Source: Corynebacterium glucuronolyticum
GTDB taxonomy: Bacteria > Actinomycetota > Actinomycetes > Mycobacteriales > Mycobacteriaceae
Assembly (NCBI GenBank): GCA_022772305.1
Contig: JALFAQ010000045.1
Span: 1 to 64,000 of the forward strand
Length of the DNA: 64,000 nt
Direction: 5' to 3'
Translations under genes and position numbers: made by a program
Part shown: positions 43,332-52,743 of the stretch, piece after piece
Position numbering within the stretch: the stretch's first letter is position 1
Layout: each line of letters starts with the position of its first letter
Notes under the pieces: generated by a model
What the model was told of the DNA's origin: nothing
The model's database searches: none
The model's input: the letters and a program-made list of their open reading frames with translations, nothing else

Positions 43332-44807
43332 CTACTCCGACTTAGTGGGAGCGATGTCCATAGACGGGTTAATGAGATTCTCGTCGGAGAGCACTTTGTC
43401 GAGGGTCTCTTCGTCGAGAAGCCCATGCTCGAGTACGAGCTCGCGAACGGACTTACCCGTTTCCGCTGCCTCCTTACCGATCCTGTCGCCGGCAGCGTGG
43501 CCGATGAAGGGGTTGAGGTAGGTGATCGTGCCAATGGAATTGTGGACGTGGGCCTTGCAGATCTCCGGGTTGGCGGTGATGCCGTCGATGCACTTCTCAC
43601 GTAGCGTTTTCAGAGCATTGGTGAGGATCGTGAGCGATTCAAAGGTTGCTTGTGCGGTTGCCGGCTCCATCACGTTGAGCTCCAGCTGACCGGCCTCAGA
43701 GGCGTAGCCGACAGTGACATCGTTACCGAACACCTTGAAGCACACCTGGTTGACGACCTCGGGGATTACCGGGTTCACCTTAGCCGGCATGATGGAAGAC
43801 CCAGCAGCACGCTCCGGCAGGTTGATTTCCTTCAGACCAGCGCGCGGACCCGATGCCAACAGACGGAGGTCGTTGCAGACCTTGGAAAGCTTGAGAGCGA
43901 GGCGACGCAGCGCTCCGTGGACGGAAATGTAGCAGCCCTGGTCGCTGGTCGCAGCGACGAGGTCCTTAGCTGAAGTAATCTCCAGCCCGGTCACATCTGC
44001 AAGTGCTGTGGTTACAGCTTCTGTGAAGCCGTCCGGGGTGTTCAGCTCCGTGCCGATTGCGGTGGCACCGAGGTTGACGACGAGAAGTTCCTTTGCTTCG
44101 CGCTGGAGGTTGCCGATCTCATCGGAGAGAGTGTGTGCGTACCCGTTGAATTCCTCGCCGAGTGACATGGGGACTGCGTCCTGGAGCTGCGTGCGACCCA
44201 TCTTCAACACTGTTGCGAACTCGTCGCCCTTGGCTGCAAGAGAAGCAACGAGCTTCTCAAGCTCGGCGATCACCTTTTGCACACCTGCATAGAAGCCCAG
44301 CTTTATGCCCGTCGGGTAGGCATCGTTTGTGGACTGGCTCATGTTTACGTCATCGTTGGGATGGATGACGCCGTAGTCGCCTTTTTCCTTCCCCAAGTGC
44401 TCCAATGCGAGGTTGGCAATGACCTCGTTGGTGTTCATATTCAGTGAGGTTCCAGCACCTCCCTGGAAGAGGTCGATGGGGAACTGGTCCATGCATACGC
44501 CCTCGTTGAGGATCTGGTCGCAGGCCCAATTGATGGCGTCCTTCTTCTCATTGTCCAGCGCTCCCACCACGTTGTTGGCTATAGCGGTGGCCTTCTTCGT
44601 GTACACCATGCCTCGAATGAAATCCGGCTGGGTGTTTACGGTATGGCCGGAGATTTGGTAGTTCTCTATAGCTCGCTGGGTGTGGATGCCATAGTAGTGA
44701 TCATTGGAGATCTCCATCGTGCCGAGGAGGTCAACCTCGGTGCGCGTGGACGTGTTGGTGTCTACCACTTTTTCGATACTTTCTATTCGGTTTGCTTTCC
44801 GGTTCAC
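43332..44807 (-). CDS. aspA: Aspartate ammonia-lyase
   Basis: Up to 491 residues from the GTG at 44807, which lacks a ribosome site; the GTG at 44768 with GAAAG upstream would give 478. It interconverts aspartate with fumarate and ammonia. Fumarase/aspartase-superfamily signatures: [20 protein letters not shown] at the N-terminus, [12 protein letters not shown] (about residues 155-166) and the catalytic loop [15 protein letters not shown] (about 335-349) with its nucleophilic/base Ser. The family distinction from fumarase is supported by the aspartase-like head ([16 protein letters not shown]). Confidence 0.93.
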   Translation of the reverse strand: MNRKANRIESIEKVVDTNTSTRTEVDLLGTMEISNDHYYGIHTQRAIENYQISGHTVNTQPDFIRGMVYTKKATAIANNVVGALDNEKKDAINWACDQILNEGVCMDQFPIDLFQGGAGTSLNMNTNEVIANLALEHLGKEKGDYGVIHPNDDVNMSQSTNDAYPTGIKLGFYAGVQKVIAELEKLVASLAAKGDEFATVLKMGRTQLQDAVPMSLGEEFNGYAHTLSDEIGNLQREAKELLVVNLGATAIGTELNTPDGFTEAVTTALADVTGLEITSAKDLVAATSDQGCYISVHGALRRLALKLSKVCNDLRLLASGPRAGLKEINLPERAAGSSIMPAKVNPVIPEVVNQVCFKVFGNDVTVGYASEAGQLELNVMEPATAQATFESLTILTNALKTLREKCIDGITANPEICKAHVHNSIGTITYLNPFIGHAAGDRIGKEAAETGKSVRELVLEHGLLDEETLDKVLSDENLINPSMDIAPTKSE

Positions 44808-45869
44808 TAGGAAAACGTTAGGTCAGGAAAAAGCAGATTGCCTGCTATGTACAGGGCTTGTCCTATGTTCTTAAGTATGCCACCTTCCGTACCCCGGAGA
44901 CTATTTAGAATTGCTTGTGGTACTAAAGATTTTGCTTTTTAGCTGGCCTATCCTGAGGAATGATTGTTCGACAATTTTCTAAAATCCACCCTGTAGAGGG
45001 GGATGAAATAAAAACGTCCAGCACCGTTCCCTTTTTCACTGCAGAAGTGCTACGCCGTTTGCTTCCCCACCTTCTCTACGCCACGTCGGATGTGTACTGC
45101 GAAACTGCATCGCGCTCCTCCGCTGTGGGAGACACGGTCAGCTCCCCCCTTCTATCGCACTGCTGAGGCGACTTCCGAGGGCTGAGGACTGTATGGGCAC
45201 ACGCTTTTCCGTTGCGAACTACAACGAAACTGCGACGTATGTACCGATAGTGGAAAGAGGGACCGTTCCGCCTATCCCCGCCTGTGGCTCGTAGGAGTTC
45301 CGACTACGGCGCGTGTTGAATACGACACGGGTGTCTGGCTGCCCCCATCCACGAACTTAGCAAGGCCGAGCCACGAGGCTGAGCGAATCTGGTTTGTGGC
45401 AATACCATCTTGGTGCATGTACGGCTGGCTCTCGAGCAGAACATGACGGATGCTTCCCAGTGATGGGAAAGTTTGTGCGAGGTATTCGCCCACGCATTTT
45501 TGGCTTGAGCCTGTCGCTCGGGCTCTGTCTTACACTCGAGAAAACCCCGCCCATCTGGGGGCTCATGCACGAAAACCTGAGGGCCAGGGTGTGGGGATAA
45601 TCGCCATCCTGCAGAACATCCAAACCGGCGGCTTTCTGGTTCTCCTTACGCACTACCATCGCCTGGCAGCGGGTTTGCTTTGCTCCCCCATACCCTTTGT
45701 ACTGGGCGCTTGCATCGCGCCTTCGCAACCGATGGAATCCACGTCCTGTGAGACCCCGCACAGCCGATAGTTGGCCACTACGGAATCGCCGAAAGGCTAG
45801 TCCCTATGACCCCCAATTTTCACAGTGGATAATACGATAAAATACCCATGTCAGGCGTATAAAGTAGGT
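44808..45869. other. Gene-poor 1-kb region between aspA and the C1 peptidases
   Basis: No convincing gene. A 68-codon plus-strand frame at 44960-45166 (ATG with GAGGA three bases before) has no recognisable similarity. At 45270-45760 all three minus frames are broken by stops after 70-130 codons, with phrases such as EYLAQTFPSLGSIRHVLL and HEPPDGRGFLECK that could be decayed coding sequence. The aspA promoter must lie at the left end and the peptidase promoter at the right end; a possible -10 TAAAAT is at 45838-45843. Confidence 0.5.
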
Positions 45870-47201
45870 ATGGAACAAGATATGTGCATGCAGCCTCTCT
45901 CTGAAGACTGCACCAAGGAGATTCAGAAGAAGGTGTCCGAGGATCCGACCGTCGCCGTCGCGCGCAATGCTGTCACCGCAGTAAGCGTGAATAAGGTGGC
46001 TCTGGATCGCGACAAGGTAGTAAGCCTTGACCCCACCGTGGAGATCAAACTCGACTCCCTCAAGGTAACCAACCAGAAATCATCTGGCCGGTGCTGGATG
46101 TTCGCGGCCCTCAACATGTATCGCCAAAAGGTGGCGAAGGAACTCGGCATCGAGCAGTTCGAGTTTTCTCAGGCCTACCTCCAGTACTTTGACAAGCTGG
46201 AGAAGGCCTACTTTGCCCTCACCTATCTGCTAGGCGACGAGGAACCCCACGCGGCACGTACCGCCGACGGTGCCATTGACCTTGATGACAGGGAGACAGC
46301 GTTCGTCCTCGACTATGCTGCTGGGGACGGCGGCCTCTTCAACTACGTCAACAATCTCGTGGCCAAGTACGGTGTTGTGCCGTCCTACGCCATGCCAGAT
46401 TCTGACTCGGCTGGTGACACCGCGGCAATGAGCCGCGCCATCCACACCGTGGTGCGGAAAACAGTGATGAAAAACGGTTCCATCGACGAGGCAATGAAGG
46501 ATATTCAGCGCATCGTAGGCATCCACCTGGGAACGCCTCCGACCTCGTTCGTGTGGCAATACCGTACCAAGGACGGCGAGTTCCACCGCGAGGGCGAATT
46601 CACCCCGCAAGAATTCGCGCAGAAGTACCTTCCGGACCTTGGCCAGTTCGTGGAAATCGCCTTTGATGCACGTGCCGACCACAAGGTCAATCAGGCTTAC
46701 GACACAAAGCTTGCCACCAACGTGTGGGGCACGCCCGTGTACCGCTATGTCAACGCCGATATCGATGTGCTGCGTCAGGCAGCTATCGACTCGATTTCGC
46801 AGTCCGATCCCGTGTGGTTCGGCTGCGACGTAAACACGCAGTTCGATGCCATCCTTGGCATGTGGGACACGAACCTCATCAACCTCCCCGATATGTACGG
46901 TATTGACCTGGACTACGACCGGGAAGGTCGCATGCTCACGTGGGAGGAAGCACCAACCCACGCGATGGTGCTCACCGGCTTCGATGAGCCATCTGGCCAC
47001 TTCCGAGTAGAGAATTCGTGGGGCACCGAGGACCACAGGGGCGTCAAGCTCGGTGGCGATGGGTACGGGACGATGACGAGCGATTGGTTCCGCGCCAACG
47101 TTTTCTCCGTCGTAGTCCGGAGGAAGTATGTCCCGGAAGAATTGCTCAAGGCGTGGGACGGCGAAGCCATCCTTCTGCCCTGCTGGGATCCGATGAGCTA
47201 G
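45870..47201 (+). CDS. pepC: C1-family cysteine aminopeptidase (PepC/bleomycin hydrolase-like), copy 1
   Basis: 443 residues from the ATG at 45870; the open frame extends 15 codons further upstream. Cytosolic papain-fold peptidase: catalytic Cys in NQKSSGRCWMFAALNMYR (about residues 68-85), His in THAMVLTGFD (about 367-376), Asn in VENSWGTEDHRG (about 388-399). Gene length and domain order match bacterial PepC, which forms hexamers with the active sites inside. It is 22 bases upstream of a paralogous second copy. Confidence 0.92.
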   Translation: MEQDMCMQPLSEDCTKEIQKKVSEDPTVAVARNAVTAVSVNKVALDRDKVVSLDPTVEIKLDSLKVTNQKSSGRCWMFAALNMYRQKVAKELGIEQFEFSQAYLQYFDKLEKAYFALTYLLGDEEPHAARTADGAIDLDDRETAFVLDYAAGDGGLFNYVNNLVAKYGVVPSYAMPDSDSAGDTAAMSRAIHTVVRKTVMKNGSIDEAMKDIQRIVGIHLGTPPTSFVWQYRTKDGEFHREGEFTPQEFAQKYLPDLGQFVEIAFDARADHKVNQAYDTKLATNVWGTPVYRYVNADIDVLRQAAIDSISQSDPVWFGCDVNTQFDAILGMWDTNLINLPDMYGIDLDYDREGRMLTWEEAPTHAMVLTGFDEPSGHFRVENSWGTEDHRGVKLGGDGYGTMTSDWFRANVFSVVVRRKYVPEELLKAWDGEAILLPCWDPMS

Positions 47202-47223
47202 GAAGGAAGGAAGTTTCTACACA

Positions 47224-48555
47224 ATGGCTACTACCAAGAGCACACAGGGGCTGTCGCTGGATGCGATTGTCGCCGAAAACGAAAAGCTACGAGCCGACCG
47301 GTCATTCCGCGTTTCCCGAAACGCCGTGACGACCACCGGGGTGGATAAACTCGCTGTCAACCGCGACATTCTTTCCGGCATCGACACCAGCGTGTCCACC
47401 AAAGTGGATGATTGGGCCGTGGCAAACCAGAAGCGTTCCGGCCGATGCTGGATCTTTGCCGGCATGAATATGCTGCGTGGCCCCATTATGAAGGAAACGA
47501 AAGTAAAGGACTTCGAGCTGTCCCAGACGTTTGTCCACTTCTGGGACAAGCTGGAGAAGGCAAACTACTTCCTGGAGGCGATGGACGAGCTCCGCGAGCG
47601 CGACATTCTCGACCGCACCGTGGCACACCTGCTCCAGGCACCGATTGAAGACGGCGGGCAGTGGAACATGCTCGTTGCACTCATTAATAAGTACGGCATC
47701 GTCCCCCAGTACGCGATGCCGGATACGAACTCCTCCACGGACACTCGCGCGATGAACCGCGATCTGTCTACGGTGCTTCGTCGCGGTGCCTACCTGCTGC
47801 GAGAGGCAGGCTCAGATGAGGAACGGAAGGACATCAAGAAGCAGGCGCTTGAAGATGCCTACCGGATTCTTACCATCCACCTGGGCACTCCACCTACGGA
47901 GTTCGTGTGGCAATACCGTGACAAGGACGATGCCTTTACCCGCGTCGGCACCATGACTCCGCTGGAGTTCAAGGAAAAGTACGTGAAGGCGAACCTCGAT
48001 GACTACGTATGCGTGGTCAATGATCCCCGACACGCACCGAAGGACGTGTTGACCGTCGAATACCTTGGTAATGTCGCTGGGGCTCAGCCTGTCACCTACC
48101 TCAACGCGGATATCAGCGTGATGAAGAAGGCCGTGGCTGCGACGCTCGCTGAGGGGACCTCCGTGTGGTTCGGCTGCGATACCACCCAGCAGGCCGCGCG
48201 CACCCTCGGCGTGTGGGATGCTCACCTGCTTGACTACGAGGGCATCTACGGCGTGGAGCTCGGCATGGACAAGCAGGAGCGTGTTGTCTCCGGCGATTCC
48301 CTTATGACGCACGCGATGGTGTTCACCGGCGTGGACGAGGGCGAGGACAAGGCACCTCGTCGTTGGCGCGTGGAGAACTCCTGGGGTCCGGACAAGGCGG
48401 ACAAGGGCTTCTGGACGATGAACGACTCGTGGTTTGATGAGTATGTCTTCGCCGTCGCCGTTCGTCGTGACTTGCTTCCCGACGACTACCAGCAGGCCAT
48501 TGGGGGCGCCCCCATCGTGCTGCCGGTCTGGGACCCCATGGGAGCCCTGGCCTAG
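47224..48555 (+). CDS. pepC: C1-family cysteine aminopeptidase (PepC-like), copy 2
   Basis: 443 residues, same layout as the preceding gene: Cys in NQKRSGRCWIFAGMNMLRGP (about residues 62-81), His in THAMVFTGVDEG, Asn in RVENSWGPDKADKG. Shared blocks such as TIHLGTPPTEFVWQYRDKD and VWFGCDTTQQA show tandem duplication, but the copies have diverged in between, so different substrate preferences are likely. Ends ILPVWDPMG-like with an extra ALA, unlike copy 1. Followed by a strong bidirectional terminator. Confidence 0.92.
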   Translation: MATTKSTQGLSLDAIVAENEKLRADRSFRVSRNAVTTTGVDKLAVNRDILSGIDTSVSTKVDDWAVANQKRSGRCWIFAGMNMLRGPIMKETKVKDFELSQTFVHFWDKLEKANYFLEAMDELRERDILDRTVAHLLQAPIEDGGQWNMLVALINKYGIVPQYAMPDTNSSTDTRAMNRDLSTVLRRGAYLLREAGSDEERKDIKKQALEDAYRILTIHLGTPPTEFVWQYRDKDDAFTRVGTMTPLEFKEKYVKANLDDYVCVVNDPRHAPKDVLTVEYLGNVAGAQPVTYLNADISVMKKAVAATLAEGTSVWFGCDTTQQAARTLGVWDAHLLDYEGIYGVELGMDKQERVVSGDSLMTHAMVFTGVDEGEDKAPRRWRVENSWGPDKADKGFWTMNDSWFDEYVFAVAVRRDLLPDDYQQAIGGAPIVLPVWDPMGALA

Positions 48556-48642
48556 CTAGCCTCGCCGACGCATTCTCAGTCCCCTGGTGACGCGTAGTAT
48601 TCGCCGCGCCACCGGGGCATGCGCGTGGCGGTAAAGAATAAA

Positions 48643-48679
48643 CCGGGTAGGAACGCACACAAGACGCGTTCCTACCCGG
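48643..48679. terminator. Bidirectional terminator between pepC copy 2 and hisG
   Basis: Perfect 14-bp stem CCGGGTAGGAACGC (48643-48656) / GCGTTCCTACCCGG (48666-48679), loop of nine, then CTTTCT; AAAGAATAAA on the other side serves hisG on the minus strand. Confidence 0.9.
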
Positions 48680-48694
48680 CTTTCTATGTCGACT

Positions 48695-49540
48695 CTACAG
48701 TCGAGCGATGCGAATATCTGTGGCCAAGATCGCCTTTGCGCCACCTGCGGATAGCTCGTCCATGATGGTGTTGGCTTCAGCCCGGGGAACCATTGCCCGA
48801 ACCGCGACCCAATCAGTCTTGGCAAGCGGGGACACCGTCGCTCCGGAGAGACCGGGGGTGATAGCGGTCAGTTCGCTGAGGAGATTCTTGGGGCAGTTGT
48901 AGTCCAAAATCATGAACGTCCGGGCGCGCAGGATGCCCTCGATGCGGCGAATGAAAACCTGCATGGCCTCCGTGACATCACGTCCGTGGCGACCGTAAAT
49001 GGCTGCCTCGGAGGAAACAAGAGGCTCCCCGAAGGTTGCCAGGCCTTGCTGGCGGAGCGTCCTGCCGGTTGAGACCACATCGGCGATGACATCAGCCACA
49101 CCGAGGCGGATAGAGATTTCCACCGCGCCGTCGAGCCTGATGACGGTGGCGTTCATTCCTCGGCGGGCGAGGTCGGACCGAACAAGATTGGGGTAGCTTG
49201 TGGCGATGCGCTTGCCCTCCAGATCGTCTACGGACCACGTCTCGTTTGCCGGGGCTGCGTAGAAGAATCGTGAATCGCCAAACCCGAGCGGTAGCAGTTC
49301 GTCCACTGCAGCGCCGGAGTCAAGCGCCAAATCCCTTCCTGTTATCCCGATGTCGAGCTGACCACCTGCAACGTAGATGGCGATATCCTTTGGGCGGAGG
49401 AAGAAGAACTCCACCTCGTTGTCCTTGTCCAGGACTGTGAGCGTTTTCGAATCTGGGCGCCGCTCGTACCCAGCCTCCGCAAGAATTTCAATGGCCACCT
49501 CACTGAGTGACCCCTTGTTTGGCACTGCAATTCGTAGCAT
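48695..49540 (-). CDS. hisG: ATP phosphoribosyltransferase, long form
   Basis: 281 residues from the ATG at 49540 ([14 protein letters not shown]). First enzyme of histidine synthesis, joining ATP and PRPP. Type II periplasmic-binding-like catalytic part with the PRPP motif [14 protein letters not shown] (about residues 150-163). The C-terminal ACT-like regulatory domain (about 210-281, [19 protein letters not shown]) is present, so it is the histidine-inhibited long form that needs no HisZ. It is downstream of hisE but separated by 172 bases. Confidence 0.94.
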   Translation of the reverse strand: MLRIAVPNKGSLSEVAIEILAEAGYERRPDSKTLTVLDKDNEVEFFFLRPKDIAIYVAGGQLDIGITGRDLALDSGAAVDELLPLGFGDSRFFYAAPANETWSVDDLEGKRIATSYPNLVRSDLARRGMNATVIRLDGAVEISIRLGVADVIADVVSTGRTLRQQGLATFGEPLVSSEAAIYGRHGRDVTEAMQVFIRRIEGILRARTFMILDYNCPKNLLSELTAITPGLSGATVSPLAKTDWVAVRAMVPRAEANTIMDELSAGGAKAILATDIRIARL

Positions 49541-49659
49541 GGGTGTTGCTACACATCCTTCCTGGTGCTTTTCGCCTACCGTGACCCACTGAGGAGATGA
49601 AGAGAATCTGGGGAACCGGCCGGCGGCCACTGAGGTTACCCAGCAGCAACGCACTCACC

Positions 49660-49705
49660 GAGTCCCTGCTGTCTGCCCTGCTCCTATTGGAGGGAGCACA
49701 GCAGG
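49660..49705 (-). other. Stem-loop in the hisE-hisG spacer
   Basis: CCTGCTGT and ACAGCAGG arms close a longer imperfect stem with TGCTCC/GGAG inner pairing between the hisE stop and hisG. No T-run follows directly on the minus strand. It may be an attenuator, processing site or weak terminator; I see no leader peptide. Confidence 0.35.
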
Positions 49706-49712
49706 TGGTCAT

Positions 49713-49976
49713 CTAGAGGTACTTGTATACATCCTCGAGCTTCAGCCCGCGCTTGAGCATCATGACCTGAGACCAGTACATGAGCTGCGAGATTTCCTCG
49801 GCAAGTTCATCATCGGACTGGTACTCCCCCGCGAGCCAAACCTCGCCAGCTTCTTCGATGACCTTCTTGCCAATGAAATGGACACCTTGATCCAATGCGT
49901 GAGCGGTGGCAGAGCCTTCCGGCTTTTCTGCTGCCTTAGTAGTGAGCTCGTCGAACAAGGTATCAAAAGTTTTCAT
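49713..49976 (-). CDS. hisE: Phosphoribosyl-ATP pyrophosphatase
   Basis: 87 residues, the family's usual length for the separate enzyme. It hydrolyses phosphoribosyl-ATP to phosphoribosyl-AMP in the second histidine step. The all-alpha MazG-like motif is visible: [20 protein letters not shown] (about residues 33-52) with E-E-x2-E and then [13 protein letters not shown] giving the Mg-binding acidic residues. It precedes hisG on the same strand. Confidence 0.94.
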   Translation of the reverse strand: MKTFDTLFDELTTKAAEKPEGSATAHALDQGVHFIGKKVIEEAGEVWLAGEYQSDDELAEEISQLMYWSQVMMLKRGLKLEDVYKYL

Positions 49977-50043
49977 ACCAAACTATCTTGCCACACTAGA
50001 AGGCGTTTCGGGGGCTGAGTGAGAGGTTTTCTACTCCTCCTAC

Positions 50044-50080
50044 CCCCGGATTATCCATTGCCGCTTACCGATAACGGGGA
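50044..50080 (-). terminator. Possible terminator hairpin after the HAD phosphatase gene
   Basis: CCCCGGATTATC pairs with GATAACGGGG (two-base bulge) about 10 bases past the stop. No T-run, so only a tentative call. Confidence 0.35.
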
Positions 50081-50089
50081 GTGCGCGGG

Positions 50090-50773
50090 CTAGGCCTTCC
50101 CGCCGAGCTCGATGAACCACTGAGCGCAGGTGTCAAAGGTGACGCCTTCAAAGGACGCCGAGCCGTGGAGTTCGTCGAGGGTGGCCACACCGTCAATTGC
50201 CTCGCCGTGTGCGGGAGGAAGAGCAATGACCACGGAGCCGGCATCACGTGCGGCCGTCATTCCAGCGACGGAGTCTTCAAAAACAAGGCACTGCTGGGGG
50301 TCGGCACCGACGATCTCCGCGGCCTTCAGGTACATCTCGGGATCCGGCTTGCCCTGGGTTACCTCATCACCGGCGACGGAGGACGAGAAGAAATGAGCGC
50401 CCACAGCGTTGATTTCGACGTCGGCAAGCGTCCGATAAGTGTTCGTGGTGACCAATTGGGGAACACCGGCATCGACAACAGACTGGAGGAGGTCTACAAC
50501 TCCGGGCTTCGGGGTGAGAACATCCTGCATAAGGTGCATGACCTCCGCGTAGAAGACACGCATGAGTTCTTTACGTTCCTCCGGGGAAAACGTCCGACCG
50601 TTGAGCTCACCCACGTACGTGACCGTGTGATCGAACGAGCCACCCATCGTGTTGTAGAGCTCCTCGTCGGTCATCTCATGTCCAAGGCGACGCGAAAACT
50701 CTGCGGTAACCTGGCCCCACAGGGGTTCGGAATCGACCAGAGTTCCGTCCATATCAAAAAAGATCGCCTTCAT
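50090..50773 (-). CDS. HAD-family phosphatase (phosphoglucomutase-like subgroup)
   Basis: 227 residues from the ATG at 50773. HAD motif I FFDMDGTLVDSE at residues 5-16 (nucleophile and acid Asp), motif II TTNTYRT near 125, the Lys in QGKPDPEMYLKAAE (about 155-168) and motif IV VFEDSVAGMTAA (about 178-189). A helical C1 cap follows motif I. Likely a sugar-phosphate or nucleotide phosphatase; substrate not predictable. In C. glutamicum a similar gene sits by hisE and metH; metH is not in this window. Confidence 0.85.
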   Translation of the reverse strand: MKAIFFDMDGTLVDSEPLWGQVTAEFSRRLGHEMTDEELYNTMGGSFDHTVTYVGELNGRTFSPEERKELMRVFYAEVMHLMQDVLTPKPGVVDLLQSVVDAGVPQLVTTNTYRTLADVEINAVGAHFFSSSVAGDEVTQGKPDPEMYLKAAEIVGADPQQCLVFEDSVAGMTAARDAGSVVIALPPAHGEAIDGVATLDELHGSASFEGVTFDTCAQWFIELGGKA

Positions 50774-50894
50774 CGCCACGTAGAGCACCACTTCCGCTTC
50801 GTTGTTTCAATCGTCCTAGCTGACTATATCCGAGCACAGGTCCTGGATGCACAAAGACGGATGCAAGATTGCCGGTCAGAAAAATCACGCCCCC

Positions 50895-52145
50895 CTATGA
50901 CCCGGCAGAAACCTCCGGAAGTGAGCGGGCGAGAAGGAAACCGACGATCCCAATGATCGCCAGTGCGAGAAGCGCTGCCCGCGCACCGGCCATCGCGATG
51001 ATGCCCGAGATCGCACCGACAAGGAGCAGGATGACACCCATCGCTGTATTCGCCACGGCAACGTACTGGGTAGTCTGGTCGCCCTCCCCCATGTCCACGA
51101 CGTACGTCTTGCGCCCCACACGCACGCCGGTATGGATGAGAGTGACGACGAAGAACCCTACAGGCAAAGCCCATGCTGCGATGGATTCCGCGTAGCTTAA
51201 GCCCACGATGGCAAGCAATGCGATGGAGGTGGCGAGGGCACCGTAGGCCATCGTATTGCGGGAGGATTTATCTGCCAGGATTCCCGAAACCCGACCGCCG
51301 ATGAGGCTCGCCAGACCGGAGGCAACGATATACGAGCCAAGTCCCGACAGAACATCGGTGGAACGCGAGGAAAGGGAGACGATAAACGTCGGTGATAGCG
51401 CCGATGCGAGGAGTAACGCTCGAACGATGACGAACCGCTGGAACGGCTTATCGGTGGCTAGAAGAGTCCAGGAATCCCGGATCCAGTTATCCCCTGCCCC
51501 CTTCTTCGAGCCTTCCTCCGGGGCCGGTTCGAGAATCCGTGTGAACACGAGCGCTGCCAGCAGCCAGCACGCTCCTCCAGCAGAGATGAGAAGAGCGAGA
51601 AAACTGATGGAGAGGTCGTGTCCGCGGGCCCGAATGGCCAAACCAATGGTGATGGCGATGAGCCCCGAAATCATCGTGGATGTCCCCGTCAAACGACCGC
51701 GGTGCCCCTTAGAGATCGTTCGCGCCTGCACGTCCTTGGAGGAGATGGAGCCGATGGCCCGTCCCGTGGAGAACGTTGCGAGGAGGATGATGACGAGCAC
51801 GCCGAGTAGCACACCTCGAGTGAAGCCGATGGCCACACCCATGAGAATGGCTGACACAGCCTGGATAAGCGCACCGATCGACCACACGGTCGCGCGACGC
51901 TTCTTGCTCACGACCCAGCCGGTAATGGCCGCCTGTGGAAGCATAGATCCGGACTCACGAATGGGCACGAGCAGAGCTGTCAGGAACGCAGGAACGCCCG
52001 TAGCAGATAATACCCACGGGAGAACCGTCTTGGCGTTGACCAGTTGATCACCAATCCCCTGCAGCCCCATGGCCGTGACGTACGAGCGTCCATTGCGCTT
52101 CTCGTGCGGTTTACGCTCTTCTGCTCCTGCGGATTGTCTTGCCAT
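50895..52145 (-). CDS. Major facilitator superfamily transporter
   Basis: 416 residues from the ATG at 52145, which has a clear AAAGGAG nine bases upstream; earlier in-frame starts have none. A polar 25-residue head precedes about twelve hydrophobic helices. The inter-helix loop VVSKKRRATVWS is the MFS motif-A-like site in the first half, and the equivalent GILADKSSRNTMAYG is in the second half. No substrate signature is visible. Confidence 0.8.
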   Translation of the reverse strand: MARQSAGAEERKPHEKRNGRSYVTAMGLQGIGDQLVNAKTVLPWVLSATGVPAFLTALLVPIRESGSMLPQAAITGWVVSKKRRATVWSIGALIQAVSAILMGVAIGFTRGVLLGVLVIILLATFSTGRAIGSISSKDVQARTISKGHRGRLTGTSTMISGLIAITIGLAIRARGHDLSISFLALLISAGGACWLLAALVFTRILEPAPEEGSKKGAGDNWIRDSWTLLATDKPFQRFVIVRALLLASALSPTFIVSLSSRSTDVLSGLGSYIVASGLASLIGGRVSGILADKSSRNTMAYGALATSIALLAIVGLSYAESIAAWALPVGFFVVTLIHTGVRVGRKTYVVDMGEGDQTTQYVAVANTAMGVILLLVGAISGIIAMAGARAALLALAIIGIVGFLLARSLPEVSAGS

Positions 52146-52200
52146 GGATGTCTGCTCCTTTGCCATAGTGTCGACGGTAGCCGGTACGCGTCGCACGCCA

Positions 52201-52243
52201 AAACCCACCCTTACACTGCGAATATACGCACTGCAAGGATGGG
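52201..52243 (-). terminator. Hairpin terminator between the hypothetical gene and the MFS gene
   Basis: CCCA-c-CCTT (52204-52212) pairs with AAGG-a-TGGG (52235-52243) plus partial inner pairing; on the minus strand TTTT follows. It would end the transcript of the 52284-52664 gene. Confidence 0.55.
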
Positions 52244-52283
52244 TATTCCGATTCTTGTCTCTCGTAGAACCTTTCGGGCTACG

Positions 52284-52664
52284 CTACTCGAACTCGGGGA
52301 CGGAGGCGATAGTATCCTCGTCGTACTTCCCCGCCTCGAGCGCTTTGTGGATGAACAGGTTGAGGTCGTTTTCCTCTTCCGGTTCGATGACGGCACCCGC
52401 ACATTTATCGTCAAAGGTCTCAGTCTTATCGATGAAACCATTGACAACACCGTGGACCGCTTCCATTGACGGCTCTGCGCCAAGGCGGTCCAGACTGTCG
52501 AGGAAGGCCTCAACGATGCTGCGGAGCTCTTGCAGTACCTCCGGGTCGAAGGGCTGTTCCCAGAACTCTTTTTCGTCCTCCCTGAGGTAGGACCCTGTTG
52601 CGTAGGATTCCAGGTTGGCGATGAACTCGTCAACGCTCGCCTGCATGCTCTCGCGAATACTCAT
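52284..52664 (-). CDS. Small acidic hypothetical protein
   Basis: 126 residues from the ATG at 52664 (MSIRESMQASVDEFIANL); an ATG nine bases upstream is the alternative. Very acidic, helical, no signal peptide, no membrane segment; two conserved-looking blocks, SIVEAFLDSLDRLGAEPSME and NDLNLFIHKALEAGKYDED. It lies downstream of mshC in the same direction. I do not recognise a family. Confidence 0.65.
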   Translation of the reverse strand: MSIRESMQASVDEFIANLESYATGSYLREDEKEFWEQPFDPEVLQELRSIVEAFLDSLDRLGAEPSMEAVHGVVNGFIDKTETFDDKCAGAVIEPEEENDLNLFIHKALEAGKYDEDTIASVPEFE

Positions 52665-52743
52665 GTGCTCCATTGTCTATGATGTCCGTTGGTTTCGCAC
52701 GTCCAACGCGCTAGGCGTTACCAATCCGTGATACTTCAGAGGT

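Noticed and set aside
45357..45761. 134-residue minus-strand frame as a transposase
   Set aside because: No DDE motif, helix-turn-helix or terminal inverted repeats could be found.
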